Positions 46,903 to 57,299 are shown, counted from the stretch's first letter. The stretch: 64,000 nt of DNA from Flavivirga jejuensis (GCF_030540765.1 NZ_JAUOEL010000008.1:248001-312000), one strand, 5' to 3'. Notes: generated by a model not told the origin, from the sequence alone. Program-made: numbers and translations.

Positions 46903-47205
46903 ATGGATTTAATAAAAATCAACAAAGCATTATCAAATCAAACGAGAGTCAATATCTTAAATTGGCTTAAAGAACCAGAAAAATGTTTCCCTCCTCATAC
47001 AGAACTAGGTCATTTTGATTTTGGTGTTTGTCTTGTATTTATTAAAAATAAAGCAGATTTATCGCAATCAACTATATCTCAATATATGCTTCAATTGCAA
47101 AACGTAGATTTTGTTACAGCTACAAGGTTAGGTAAATGGACCTACTTTAAACGAAATGAAGAGACGATTGAAAAGTATATTAATTACCTTAAAGAAGAAC
47201 TTTAA
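46903..47205 (+). CDS. ArsR-type winged-helix regulator
   Basis: 100 aa. Helix-turn-helix features of the ArsR family: INKALSNQTRVNILNWLKEP at the N-terminus, DLSQSTISQYMLQLQNVDFV as recognition region and TATRLGKWTYFKRNEETIEK as wing. Two cysteines (CFPPH, GVCLVF) could be ligands, but no classical metal motif ELCVCDL. Lies 49 bp before the PLP enzyme, which it may control. Confidence 0.85.
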   Translation: MDLIKINKALSNQTRVNILNWLKEPEKCFPPHTELGHFDFGVCLVFIKNKADLSQSTISQYMLQLQNVDFVTATRLGKWTYFKRNEETIEKYINYLKEEL

Positions 47206-47254
47206 AAAATTTAACACAACAAATCGACAATTCTCTATTTATAAATCAATAAAA

Positions 47255-48664
47255 ATGAATAAAACACTTCAAGACAACATGTTTCAAGAGATTAGAAACA
47301 AAGAAATATTTAAGCAAGCACAAGAATATTCTTTTAATTATTTGGAAAATATTTTTGAGCGAAATGTATATCCTACACAAGAATCTATTCATGATTTAGC
47401 CATATTCGATGAAGAGCTTCCAGTAAATTCTACAAAAGCTAAAAACGTAATTGAACAATTAAATCAGTACGGAAGTCCAGCAACAACTGCAACATTAGGC
47501 GGAAGATATTTTGGATTTGTTACAGGAAGTGCTCTTCCTATAGGCTTGGCGGCTAAAAATTTAGGAACCTATTGGGATCAAGCACCTGCAATGAATGTTC
47601 TTTCACCAATTGGAAGCAAACTAGAATCTGTTGTAGAAAAATGGCTTATAGAATTATTTAATTTTCCAACAAACACTTCTGCAGGCTTTGTAAGTGGCAC
47701 ATCCACAGCAAATTTATGTGGTTTAGCCGCAGCTCGTTATCGTATTCTTCAAAAAAACAATTGGGATGTAAATCAAAAAGGACTCAGGAATGCTCCCGAG
47801 ATAAGAATTGTAACAAGTCGGCAAGCACATTCTACGGTTATAAAGGCTATAGGAATATTAGGCTTAGGGCAAGAAAATATTGAATGGGTAGATGTAGATA
47901 ATCAAGGTAGAATTATTCCTGAATCAATTCCTGAAATGGATGAAAATACGATTTTGATTTTACAAGCTGGTAATGTAAATAGCGGAGCTTTTGATGACTT
48001 TGAAATTATTTGTGAAAAAGCTAAAAAAACAAATACTTGGGTTCACATTGATGGAGCATTTGGCTTATGGGCTGGTGCAGTAAATGAGTTAAAACATTTA
48101 ACTAAAGGAGTAGAAAATGCTTCTTCTTGGGCTGTAGATGGACACAAAACATTAAACACACCTTATGATTGTGGAATTATATTATGTGCAGACAAAGAAG
48201 CTATGACTTCTGCTCTGCATATGTCTGGAAGTTATATTGTAGAAAGCTCTGAAAGGGATGGCATGTTTTACACACCTGAAATGTCTAGGAGAGCTAGAAT
48301 AATCGAATTATGGTCGACAATGAAATATCTTGGGAAAAACGGAATCGATGAAATGATTCTAACAATGAATCAAAGAGCAAAACAATTTGCAGAAGAAATA
48401 AGCCAAATAAAAGGCTTCTACATTGAAAATGACATTGTTTTTAATCAAGTAATTGTTAAATGTAACTCAGATAAAATTACAGAGCAAGTACTAAGTAATA
48501 TTCAAATGTTAAGAGAGTGTTGGTTAGGAGGTTCAATGTGGTTTGACAAAAAAGTGATGCGAGTTAGTATATGCTCTTGGGCTACAACTAAAAATGATAT
48601 AACAAAATCTGTCGAATCGTTTAAAAAAGCACTTGAATTAGAAAAAACTAACGCCAATGTATAA
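47255..48664 (+). CDS. PLP-dependent decarboxylase (group II family)
   Basis: 469 aa from ATG 47255; the frame is open further upstream but those codons overlap the regulator gene. Fold type I features: substrate/PLP segments GFVSGTSTANLCGLAAARYR, WVHIDGAFGLWAG, and the PLP lysine in AVDGHKTLNTPYDCG. Aromatic/glutamate/2,4-diaminobutyrate decarboxylase-like; the substrate cannot be fixed. Probably in one operon with the ArsR-like gene. Confidence 0.85.
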   Translation: MNKTLQDNMFQEIRNKEIFKQAQEYSFNYLENIFERNVYPTQESIHDLAIFDEELPVNSTKAKNVIEQLNQYGSPATTATLGGRYFGFVTGSALPIGLAAKNLGTYWDQAPAMNVLSPIGSKLESVVEKWLIELFNFPTNTSAGFVSGTSTANLCGLAAARYRILQKNNWDVNQKGLRNAPEIRIVTSRQAHSTVIKAIGILGLGQENIEWVDVDNQGRIIPESIPEMDENTILILQAGNVNSGAFDDFEIICEKAKKTNTWVHIDGAFGLWAGAVNELKHLTKGVENASSWAVDGHKTLNTPYDCGIILCADKEAMTSALHMSGSYIVESSERDGMFYTPEMSRRARIIELWSTMKYLGKNGIDEMILTMNQRAKQFAEEISQIKGFYIENDIVFNQVIVKCNSDKITEQVLSNIQMLRECWLGGSMWFDKKVMRVSICSWATTKNDITKSVESFKKALELEKTNANV

Positions 48665-48939
48665 AATAATAAGGGCTAAGTATCAGATGGAAAGTCAGTA
48701 CATATTAACAAAGTTCTCCAAATTTACAGTTTAATAGTTAAAAGAAAATATAACGTTAAAATTGTAAAATTAGACTAAGTCAAAATCTAGTGTAAAGGAT
48801 GTGACTTTTACTTTCTAAACTATGTTATGTGCCATAACAAACATTTTTCAACAGCATCGTAATAATAAGATAATATTATGCATCGTGATTATGCAATAAA
48901 TATATTTAATACAGACTGATTACCAAACAATTTAATTTT
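48665..48939. other. Intergenic region, no gene seen
   Basis: 275 bp, AT-rich, no hairpin or junction element of the type seen to its left; right limit of the cassette-like region lies in or before it. Confidence 0.4.
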
Positions 48940-49080
48940 ATGATAATGAATAAAGTGATATTATATATTTCAACAACTCTTATGTTTATCTATTCTCAAA
49001 GTTTGATGTCCCAAACCATTAAAACTTCTTCCGTTTTTCTAGAAGAACTGACTTGGGTGGAGGTTAAAACATTTATAGAT
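48940..49080 (+). pseudogene. Creatininase-family gene remnant (N-terminus only)
   Basis: Translates to a signal peptide ending LMSQ followed by TSSVFLEELTWVEVKTFID, the typical opening of secreted creatininase-family proteins. The expected continuation (metal-binding GGTEQNGPH-type segment) is missing: after 49080 the frame runs into lysine/serine-rich sequence and then antisense of the receptor gene. So only about 45 codons remain. Confidence 0.6.
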
Positions 49081-49112
49081 AACACATCAAAAAAAAACTC
49101 CAAAAAGTCACC

Positions 49113-51266
49113 CTACAAATTATCCAACTGGTTACTTTTCTTATCCTCACTAATAGTCCAAAAGAAACCTACAAAAAAGAATTGGTCGGCAGCAGGTAGT
49201 AAAGCACGCCTATTAAAATTGCCATTTATATCTGGTGAGTTGGCATATTGATACCCATTAATATTTTTAAACCCCAATACATTATTTACCGAAGCATATA
49301 GTATTTTTTGTGGACTAATTAAATACGCCCAATTTACACTCAAACTATTATAAGGCTTGGTTTTATTATTTAAAAATCCTGGCTCATTTGGGTTCGTGTA
49401 AGTTCTACCAGATGCTAAGGCATAACTAAAACCAACTTGGCTTCTCCAATCATCAATCCAATATTTCCCTACAACTGATAAGTTATGCGTATTAGCAAAA
49501 TTTGGTTGTGATTTGACCAGGTAATTCTTATAATCCCGTTTTGTATCTAACAAGGAATAACTCACCCAATAATCAAAATTTTTAATGCTTTTACTATCTC
49601 TCCAAAAGAAATCGATACCTTTAGCAAAACCTGTTCCCTCGTTATTGTAATTGCTATCAAAATTGGCAAATTCAGAATCATATTTTACTAGATCATCATA
49701 CTTTTTATAATAGGCTTCAGCTCTAAATAATCTTCTATCTGCATTATACTGATAATTAAAAATATAATGAGAGGTATTTTGAGCTTTTAACGCTTGGTCA
49801 AACTTCAAAATATCACTTGATGGGTTTTGATAAAAACGACCATAAGCTAATGACACCTGACTTTTACTAGACGTTTTATAGGCTAAAGACAATCTTGGTG
49901 CTAAAGTAAAATCTTTAAACAGCTCGCTATACTCGCCTCTTAATCCCGATTTAAATGCTAGATTTTTAGATATAAAAATATCCGCTTCAGCAAAAGTTGC
50001 AGCAATATTGTTATCATAACCATATTTTTCATTACTAATGGTTGTATCCGAATAGTTTTCTTTAAAATCGGTTGCAAAATATTCTGCTCCAAAATAAAGC
50101 TTCAAGCGGTTACTAATTCTGTTTTTTAGTTTCAACTTGGCATGCATCGAATTTTCAGTGTCTTCAATAACACTTTCAATAATGTTCATATTATTTTTAG
50201 CGTGTGTATAACTTACACCTCCAAATACTGTCCAAGTATCATTTAAAGTCCCCTGATACGAACTATTAAGATAAACATTATTGTTATTCAATTTAAAATA
50301 AGCACCCTCACTGTTATTAATATCTTCCTGTGTTAATTCAAAATTAGTAGCATCAAATGCGCCATAGAGTTTAAACAATCCCGTCTCAGTTTTTTTTCTA
50401 AAAACGACTTCTCCAGAAGCGCCCTCATAAGGTTTTATCCAGTTATTTCTATTTGAAAATATAGCATTGTAAGGTTCTAAATTAATATAAGAGGCATTTA
50501 CACTCAACGAGCTTTTTTCCCACTTTTGAGTGTTCCCCAGTGTTGCTCCTACACTCATTATACCAATATCTGTCTTTTCTTGATCAGGCTCATCGATCGT
50601 ATTTAATAATAATACACTTGAGAGTGCCTGCCCAAACTCTGCTGAATACCCCCCTGTTGAAAAGGTAATACCATCAAATAAAAATGGCGAATAACGTCCA
50701 CGAGTAGGCACATTATTAGTTGTTGGCGTGTATGGTGTAAATACCCGAATACCATCTATAAATATTTGTGTTTCATTAGCATCACCACCACGTACAAACA
50801 ATCGACCATCTTCTGCCACGGTCGTTGTGCCTGGTAATGTTTGCAAGGCGCCTACAAAATCCCCTAAAGCACTTGCTGTAGTAACAACATCTAAAGGTTT
50901 TAATGCATTAACTTTACTATTATCACCTGCCGAAAAAGTACCAGCAGACAAAACCACTGCATCCAAAGTACTAACATCTTCACGAAGTTTAATGGTTAGG
51001 TTTTTCATAAAAGAAATATTGCCAACCATAATATATGTTTCATAAGATAAATAAAAAACAATTAAAGTTTGTGTCCCTACTTCGGTAGTTGTAAATGAAA
51101 AAGCTCCGTTTCCATCCGTAGTACTTCCGTCGTAAGTACCTTCCAGATAAATATTAGCACCTACAATAGGAACATTTTTCATGTTAAAAACAATTCCTGT
51201 AATGTTTTTTTGAGCATTAATTTGAATGGATATAAAAATAATAAAACTGGTTAAAATTGTTTTCAT
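49113..51266 (-). CDS. TonB-dependent receptor
   Basis: 717 aa. Signal peptide ends INAQ (residue 18), carboxypeptidase-regulatory-like domain (about 20-95, NITGIVFNMKNVPIVGANIY), plug (about 100-215, LQTLPGTTTVAEDGRLFVRG, RYSPFLFDGITFSTGGYSAE), then the barrel. Substrate unknown. No SusD partner. Its last codons lie 33 bp from the creatininase remnant, so an insertion or deletion likely joined the two. Confidence 0.88.
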   Translation of the reverse strand: MKTILTSFIIFISIQINAQKNITGIVFNMKNVPIVGANIYLEGTYDGSTTDGNGAFSFTTTEVGTQTLIVFYLSYETYIMVGNISFMKNLTIKLREDVSTLDAVVLSAGTFSAGDNSKVNALKPLDVVTTASALGDFVGALQTLPGTTTVAEDGRLFVRGGDANETQIFIDGIRVFTPYTPTTNNVPTRGRYSPFLFDGITFSTGGYSAEFGQALSSVLLLNTIDEPDQEKTDIGIMSVGATLGNTQKWEKSSLSVNASYINLEPYNAIFSNRNNWIKPYEGASGEVVFRKKTETGLFKLYGAFDATNFELTQEDINNSEGAYFKLNNNNVYLNSSYQGTLNDTWTVFGGVSYTHAKNNMNIIESVIEDTENSMHAKLKLKNRISNRLKLYFGAEYFATDFKENYSDTTISNEKYGYDNNIAATFAEADIFISKNLAFKSGLRGEYSELFKDFTLAPRLSLAYKTSSKSQVSLAYGRFYQNPSSDILKFDQALKAQNTSHYIFNYQYNADRRLFRAEAYYKKYDDLVKYDSEFANFDSNYNNEGTGFAKGIDFFWRDSKSIKNFDYWVSYSLLDTKRDYKNYLVKSQPNFANTHNLSVVGKYWIDDWRSQVGFSYALASGRTYTNPNEPGFLNNKTKPYNSLSVNWAYLISPQKILYASVNNVLGFKNINGYQYANSPDINGNFNRRALLPAADQFFFVGFFWTISEDKKSNQLDNL

Positions 51267-51755
51267 AGATAAATTATTCTGTCGTTCGTTTTTATTGATA
51301 AAACAAATTTGCGACAGAACTTCATCTAAATAAATTCAATATAACCGAACTGTATTTTTTTGATGATGAATTGAATATTTTTAACAAAACCATGATTTTC
51401 CACTAACCCCTTTACTCGTAGATCGTTGTATTTTTTAAAGGCAGTTTTAAGAATTAAATGTGTGCATACTTTTAATTTCATTAAAAAAATATGTCTTTTT
51501 TTTACATCTAAAAAGTATTTAAAAAACAAATAGCATTTTAATTTTTTTTAATACTATTTTTTTATAAATTCGAATTGATTATTTTTTTTTAAATAAACTT
51601 CATTAAACATGTTACTTTTTTAGAGCTTAGTATGATGTTCCTCTATATTAAAAGTACAAATTTTTATCATTATAGCCGTCAAAAACAACTATAGACAAAA
51701 ACTATAACACACACTTAATCAGCTCTTTATCAGTAATTAATAAAAATAATAAAAA
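51267..51755. other. Intergenic region with 8-bp inverted repeat
   Basis: 489 bp, very AT-rich with poly-T runs (about 51536-51592). TTCTGTCG (51277-51284) and CGACAGAA (51312-51319) flank the probable start region of the receptor transcript and could be an operator or leader stem. No gene supported. Confidence 0.4.
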
Positions 51756-53036
51756 CTATTGGTTTAACTTCCTGAATGGACGTATAATAAGTCGTGCAGC
51801 TTTATCAAAATTAATATAATTATACCCCCAATTAAAGAAAACAATCACTCTGTTTCTAAAACCGACCAATGCCATAAGGTGTACAAACATCCAAACAAAC
51901 CATGCAAAAAAACCTGCAAATCTAAAATGTTTTAAATCGACAACCGCCTTATTTCTACCTACTGTAGCCATTGAGCCTTTGTCTTTATATTTGAATTTTT
52001 TTAGCGGCTTTCCTTCTATTAATTTTATAAGATTTTTTCCTAAAAGTTCTCCTTGTTGAATAGCGGGTTGTGCCACCTGTGGATGTCCGTTTGGATAAGC
52101 ATCTGTTTGCATTAAACTAATGTCTCCTAAAGCAAAAATAGTGTTGTAACCTTCTACTTGATTATATTCATTTACTTTGTATCTGTTGGCACGATCAATT
52201 AATGCTTCTGCCTGAAGTCCCTTTACAGGGTTTCCTGTTACACCTGCTGCCCAAATTAAAGTTTCCGATTGTAATTCTAAACTTAAATTGGTTAACACTT
52301 TTTTACCATCGTAATTTTTAACAAATGTATTACAGTGTACCAAAACTCCTAATTTAGAAAGAAATTTTGCTGCTTTTTTAGAAGCATGCTCACTCATGGT
52401 TGGTAAAACGCGTGCCCCGCCTTCTAATAAATATATTTGCATATCCTCAGGAATTAAATCGCGATAATCTCTGGGTAAGATATGATTCTTAAGTTCTGCA
52501 ATTGCTCCTGCCAATTCAACACCAGTTGGTCCTCCCCCAACAATAACAAAATTCAACAAAGCCTTACGGGTTTCTTTATCATTAGTTATTGCAGCCTGCT
52601 CAAAATTTTGCAATATTAAACTACGAATATTTAAAGCCTGAGGTACCTTTTTCATCGGCATACCATGTGTTTCAATGGATTCATTCCCAAAATAATTAGT
52701 CTTGGTTCCTGTAGCTATCACTAAATAATCATAATCTAGATTACCAATACTTGTTTTAATGTTATTTTTTTCTGAGTTAATAGATTCTACTTCAGCTAAA
52801 CGGAAAAACGTATTTTTATGATTTTTTAATATTTTACGAAGTGGGTATGCAATAGAGTCTGGCTCTAATCCCGCCGAAGATACCTGATATAATAACGGTT
52901 GGAAAGTGTGGTAATTTCGTTTATCAATTAAAACAACCTGTACATTCTTATTTGCTATTTTTCTTGCAAAATTAATTCCTGCAAAACCACCGCCAATAAT
53001 AACGACTCTCGGTAAACTAGATTCGGGAATATTCAT
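51756..53036 (-). CDS. ndh: Type II NADH dehydrogenase (NDH-2)
   Basis: 426 aa flavoprotein that passes electrons from NADH to quinone without proton pumping. FAD site VVIIGGGFAGINFARKIANK at 10-29, NAD site FVIVGGGPTGVELAGAIAEL (about 165-185), second FAD block YNTIFALGDISLM, and a C-terminal membrane-binding part with FFAWFVWMFVHLMALVGFRN. Own promoter box. Common respiratory enzyme in this group. Confidence 0.93.
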   Translation of the reverse strand: MNIPESSLPRVVIIGGGFAGINFARKIANKNVQVVLIDKRNYHTFQPLLYQVSSAGLEPDSIAYPLRKILKNHKNTFFRLAEVESINSEKNNIKTSIGNLDYDYLVIATGTKTNYFGNESIETHGMPMKKVPQALNIRSLILQNFEQAAITNDKETRKALLNFVIVGGGPTGVELAGAIAELKNHILPRDYRDLIPEDMQIYLLEGGARVLPTMSEHASKKAAKFLSKLGVLVHCNTFVKNYDGKKVLTNLSLELQSETLIWAAGVTGNPVKGLQAEALIDRANRYKVNEYNQVEGYNTIFALGDISLMQTDAYPNGHPQVAQPAIQQGELLGKNLIKLIEGKPLKKFKYKDKGSMATVGRNKAVVDLKHFRFAGFFAWFVWMFVHLMALVGFRNRVIVFFNWGYNYINFDKAARLIIRPFRKLNQ

Positions 53037-53055
53037 AATAAAATTTAATGTTGTG

Positions 53056-53063
53056 CAAAGATA
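53056..53063 (-). promoter_or_regulatory. -7 box (TATCTTTG) of ndh
   Basis: Minus strand TATCTTTG followed by CACAAC, 19 bp upstream of the start; exact TAnnTTTG. No clear -33 TTG. Confidence 0.45.
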
Positions 53064-53160
53064 CTACACAGACATGTTTTTCACTATTTAAAATATTACT
53101 TTTACACATTTGTAACATTTTAAAATTTTAAGCTACTTATATTGTAACTAAACCATCACA

Positions 53161-53655
53161 TTGAATAAAGAACTAGAACATAGTTTTGTTGAATTGCTAG
53201 AAAAGCATCAAAATATCGTACACAAAGTATGCCGTTTGTATACTAATAATTACGATGCTCACAATGATTTATTTCAAGAAATAACCATTCAACTTTGGAA
53301 AGCGTACCCCAAATTTCGAGGAGACGCTAAGTTTAGTACATGGATGTATAGAGTAGGTTTAAATACAGCGATTACACTTTATAGAAAATCGAAACGAACT
53401 ATTAATACGCAAGATTTTGATGGTGTTGAATTTAAAATAAAAGCAGAAGATTATGATGATACGGAAGAGCAACAACTAAAAACACTTTATAAAGCAGTAC
53501 ATCAATTAAATGACATAGAAAAGGCGCTTGTTTTCTTATACTTAGAAGACAAAGACTACAGGGACATTAGTGAAACATTGGGAATCAGTGAAGTAAATGC
53601 ACGAGTGAAGATGAATAGAATAAAAACAAAGCTTAGAACCATATTAAATCCGTAA
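53161..53655 (+). CDS. ECF-type sigma factor
   Basis: 164 aa from TTG 53161. Region 2: about 18-85 (LYTNNYDAHNDLFQEITIQL, KFSTWMYRVGLNTAITLYRK); region 4: about 110-160 (LNDIEKALVFLYLEDKDYRD, ISETLGISEVNARVKMNRIK). Followed after 4 bp by a membrane protein gene, the usual pairing of a sigma factor with a membrane partner. Confidence 0.9.
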   Translation: MNKELEHSFVELLEKHQNIVHKVCRLYTNNYDAHNDLFQEITIQLWKAYPKFRGDAKFSTWMYRVGLNTAITLYRKSKRTINTQDFDGVEFKIKAEDYDDTEEQQLKTLYKAVHQLNDIEKALVFLYLEDKDYRDISETLGISEVNARVKMNRIKTKLRTILNP

Positions 53656-53659
53656 AACT

Positions 53660-54301
53660 ATGGATGAATTAGATTTATTAAAGAAAGACTGGAATAAGGA
53701 TGATAATAAATATCCTAAACTAACTTATAACGAAATATATAAGATGATCTTAAAAAAATCATCCTCCATTGTAAAATGGATTTTCATAATTAGTTTATTA
53801 GAATTTGTTTTTTGGATATTTATATCCTTATTATTAAAGGACACGGAAAGTATGAAGCGTTTTGATCAGCTTGATGCTGATGCTGTTTTTACTCCTTTGG
53901 TAGTCATTGGATATATTATTCTAGCTTTATTCTTTTATTTGTTTTTTAGAAATTACAGAAGAATATCTACCACAGATAACTCTAAGGTACTCATGGAAAA
54001 TATTCTTAAAACGAGAAAAACGGTAAAACAATATGTGGTTTTCAACTTAATTTATTTAGTTATAGCCATGTTTGCAGGCATATATATTGAATTATCTATG
54101 GATCAACTTATTATTGGTCAAATCGAACAAGCCTCAGCTAATGGGGAGGTTTTTAAATTTTATGCTATATTTATAATAGTAGCCGTTTTAGTTTTAGCAT
54201 TAATGATAGGGGTCATGTTATTATTCTATTGGGTGGTCTATGGTCTTTTACTAAAGCGCCTCAATCAGAATTATAAAGAATTGAAGAAACTGGAATTTTA
54301 A
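53660..54301 (+). CDS. Membrane protein paired with sigma factor
   Basis: 213 aa with four membrane helices (about 36-58, IVKWIFIISLLEFVFWIFIS; 78-97; 125-145, VVFNLIYLVIAMFAGIYIEL; 165-195). N-terminus is a soluble helical part (MDELDLLKKDWNKDDNKYPK). Overlaps the convergent rluE gene by 4 bp. Anti-sigma function is inferred only from position; no ZAS motif. Confidence 0.75.
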   Translation: MDELDLLKKDWNKDDNKYPKLTYNEIYKMILKKSSSIVKWIFIISLLEFVFWIFISLLLKDTESMKRFDQLDADAVFTPLVVIGYIILALFFYLFFRNYRRISTTDNSKVLMENILKTRKTVKQYVVFNLIYLVIAMFAGIYIELSMDQLIIGQIEQASANGEVFKFYAIFIIVAVLVLALMIGVMLLFYWVVYGLLLKRLNQNYKELKKLEF

Positions 54302-54885
54302 AAAAAGGCGACAACCTCAACAACATCCCCTACCTGCATAGTATTAAGACCAATACTCCCTACTCTAACTCGTACTAATCGCAATGTTGGAAATCCGACT
54401 GCCGAAGTCATTTTTCGCACCTGCCTAAATTTACCTTCGTTTAAAGTTATAGACACCCATGATGTTGGTCCATGTCTTTCATCTCTAATTTTTCGGGAGC
54501 GTTTTGGCAAATCTGGAATGGCATCTAACTTAAAAGCCTTACAAGGTTTTGTTTGATATTTTTTACCATCAAACCCTATTTCTACACCTGTTTTTAATAG
54601 TTCGATCGCTTCTTCTGAAATAGAACCATCTACCTGCGCATAATATTCCTTTTCAACTTTTCTACCATTAATAAAATCACTCATTTTACCATCTGTAGTT
54701 AGTAATAATAAACCTTCCGATTTTTCATCTAATCTACCAATAGCCATGATGCCTTCAGGAAAATCATGAAGGGTTCCTAAAAAATTTTTCGATTGTTGTT
54801 TTGAATCATGGCTTTTAAACTGACTTAAATAACCATACGGTTTATAGATTACAAAATGTCGGTGCTCGCTTTTAGATGCTTCCAT
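54298..54885 (-). CDS. rluE: 23S rRNA pseudouridine synthase, RluE-type
   Basis: 195 aa, RsuA family without S4 domain, as RluE. Catalytic aspartate in MAIGRLDEKSEGLLLLTTDG; second block EGKFRQVRKMTSAVGFPTLR typical of the family. First residues MEASKSEHRHFVIYKPYGYL begin directly at the fold. Its start overlaps the 3' end of topB by 14 bp, so both are in one operon. Confidence 0.88.
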   Translation of the reverse strand: MEASKSEHRHFVIYKPYGYLSQFKSHDSKQQSKNFLGTLHDFPEGIMAIGRLDEKSEGLLLLTTDGKMSDFINGRKVEKEYYAQVDGSISEEAIELLKTGVEIGFDGKKYQTKPCKAFKLDAIPDLPKRSRKIRDERHGPTSWVSITLNEGKFRQVRKMTSAVGFPTLRLVRVRVGSIGLNTMQVGDVVEVVAFF

Positions 54886-57190
54886 TTAAAATACTATGAA
54901 CGAGTTCTTTGGTTGGCTTTTGCCCGTTTATCTTAGTTCGTACTTCATCAAAGGTTACTTTAAAATCGCACCCTGATTTGTAATCACTACAACCATAAGC
55001 ACTACCTCCTTTAATAACCGTTCCTTTTTTACATTTCGGACACGTTAATTCGTCTGGCTTCGCTTTCTTGTCTGCCGACAAAGCAGGCGTGGATGTTTTT
55101 TTAGGTTCTAATTTTAAATTGAACGCTTCATCAAAACGAAGTAAACCTTCCACATTACCTGAATCTGTTTTAAACCCCTTTAAATTAACTGTAGACCCTT
55201 TTCGAAGCAGTCTGATATATTGTTTTTCAGAAATCTTTTTATTGGCATAGGAAAAAGGCATTACAAAACTGCAACCCGATTTATAGACACTACAACCATA
55301 GGCCGTTTTTCCTTTTAGAATACGACCTTGCTTACATTTTGGGCAAATTTCTGCTCCAATACCCGCTGCTTCTTTTTTAATGGCTTTGGCTTCACGTTTT
55401 TTTACAGTTACAGCATGAGATATATTAGCTCGTTTCGTTTCACTGCGCACTTCATACACCAAAGCGTCTACCATGCGTTTCATATTTTTTATAAACGCTC
55501 CAGCACTAAACACCCCTTTTTCAATATCTTTTAGTTGTTTTTCCCAAGAGCCTGTAAGTTCTGCCGATTTTAATAAATCATTTTGAATCGTATCAATAAG
55601 TTGTATCCCCGTAACTGTTGGTAACACCTGTTTTTTGTTACGTTTTATATATTTTCTTTTAAAAAGAGTTTCAATAATATTGGCACGTGTTGACGGCCTT
55701 CCAATACCATTCTCTTTCATCAATTCACGTAAATCCTCATCATCTACTTGTTTTCCTGCGGTTTCCATGGCGCGTAATAAAGTCGCTTCTGTAAATTGAT
55801 TAGGTGGTTTGGTTTCTTTTTCTAAAAATGACGGTTCATGTGGCCCTTTTTCTCCTTTTGTAAATACTGGTAATAATTTATCTTTATTTGTCGCACTGTG
55901 CGCAGCCGAAGTGTCAAAAACAATACGCCACCCTTTATCTAAGATCTCTTTTCCTGTAGTTTTAAAAGAAACATCGGCTGCCTTACCAACAACAGTAGTA
56001 TTAGACACCAAACAATCATCATAAAAAACAGCAATAAAACGCTTTACTATAATATCGTATACCTGTTGCTGATTATATTGTAAGTTAATCTGAATTCCTG
56101 TTGGAATAATGGCATGGTGATCGGTTACTTTTTTATCGTTGAAAACCTTGGTAGACTTTCTTATCTTTTTTCCTAAAAGAGTCTGTGTTAACTTTGAATA
56201 ATTTGTTAATTTTTGAAGAATACCGGATACTTTTGGATATACATCATTTGGTAAAAAAGTGGTATCTACTCTAGGATAAGTCACCACTTTTTGTTCGTAT
56301 AATTTCTGAACTATCTTAAGGGTTTCATCTGCCGAAAACCCAAACTTAGTATTACAATATACTTGCAGTCCTGTTAAATCAAAAAGCTTTGGTGCATACT
56401 CTTTACCCTTTTTCTTTGTGATAGATTCTATTTCAAAATCACTTTCTTTTACTTTATTAGCTAAAGCTTCCCCATCTTCCTTTTTTAAAAAGCGTCCTTC
56501 TTCATAGCTAAATAAAGTTTCTCGATACAAAGTTTGTAATTCCCAATAAGGTTGCGGTTTAAAGTTTTCAATCTCTTTAAAACGGTTAACAACCATTGCT
56601 AATGTTGGTGTTTGTACACGACCAACCGATAATACTTGCTTATAACCACCGTGCTTTACTGTATATAATCTGGTGGCGTTCATTCCAAGTAACCAGTCGC
56701 CAATAGCTCTGGAAAAACCTGCGTAATATAAATTATCGTAATCTCCAGAAGGTTTTAAATTTTCAAATCCTTCTTTAATAGCCTCAGTGGTTAATGAGGA
56801 AATCCATAAACGCTTAATTTCACCCTTATAATTAGCTTCATTCATCACCCAACGCTGAATTAATTCTCCTTCTTGACCAGCATCCCCACAGTTTATAACA
56901 ACATCCGCTTTATCAAATAAACTTTTTACAATTTTAAATTGTTTTTGTATCCCAGAATTAGAAACTACTTTGGTTTCAAATTTTTCGGGCAACATAGGGA
57001 GGTTATTTAAATCCCAACTTTTCCAATATGGCTTATAGTCATTAGGTTCTTTTAATGTACATAAATGACCAAAGGTGTAAGTGACCGCATAACCATTACC
57101 TTCGTAATACCCATCACGCTTAGTATTCGCTCCTAAAACAGAGGCAATCTCTCGTGCTACACTTGGCTTTTCGGCTATACAGACTTTCAA
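54872..57190 (-). CDS. topB: DNA topoisomerase III
   Basis: 772 aa type IA topoisomerase. Toprim domain (1-140) with Glu7 in AEKPSVAREI and GDAGQEGELI; catalytic Tyr in the segment KVVTYPRVDTTFLP (around residue 300); NGIGRPSTRANIIETL further on. The C-terminus has two zinc-ribbon-like CPKCK...YGC..YKSGC units (about 620-650 and 715-745). Decatenation and relaxation of DNA. Full length. Confidence 0.95.
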   Translation of the reverse strand: MKVCIAEKPSVAREIASVLGANTKRDGYYEGNGYAVTYTFGHLCTLKEPNDYKPYWKSWDLNNLPMLPEKFETKVVSNSGIQKQFKIVKSLFDKADVVINCGDAGQEGELIQRWVMNEANYKGEIKRLWISSLTTEAIKEGFENLKPSGDYDNLYYAGFSRAIGDWLLGMNATRLYTVKHGGYKQVLSVGRVQTPTLAMVVNRFKEIENFKPQPYWELQTLYRETLFSYEEGRFLKKEDGEALANKVKESDFEIESITKKKGKEYAPKLFDLTGLQVYCNTKFGFSADETLKIVQKLYEQKVVTYPRVDTTFLPNDVYPKVSGILQKLTNYSKLTQTLLGKKIRKSTKVFNDKKVTDHHAIIPTGIQINLQYNQQQVYDIIVKRFIAVFYDDCLVSNTTVVGKAADVSFKTTGKEILDKGWRIVFDTSAAHSATNKDKLLPVFTKGEKGPHEPSFLEKETKPPNQFTEATLLRAMETAGKQVDDEDLRELMKENGIGRPSTRANIIETLFKRKYIKRNKKQVLPTVTGIQLIDTIQNDLLKSAELTGSWEKQLKDIEKGVFSAGAFIKNMKRMVDALVYEVRSETKRANISHAVTVKKREAKAIKKEAAGIGAEICPKCKQGRILKGKTAYGCSVYKSGCSFVMPFSYANKKISEKQYIRLLRKGSTVNLKGFKTDSGNVEGLLRFDEAFNLKLEPKKTSTPALSADKKAKPDELTCPKCKKGTVIKGGSAYGCSDYKSGCDFKVTFDEVRTKINGQKPTKELVHSILNGSI

Positions 57191-57299
57191 TTAATTTTAC
57201 GTTTTGGTTTTTAATTATGATGTGCAAAGTAGTCATTTTGAAGTGTTTTTTGAAGTCGAGTTGTTAAGAGTTATCAACGATAAATAATATATTTAATTT

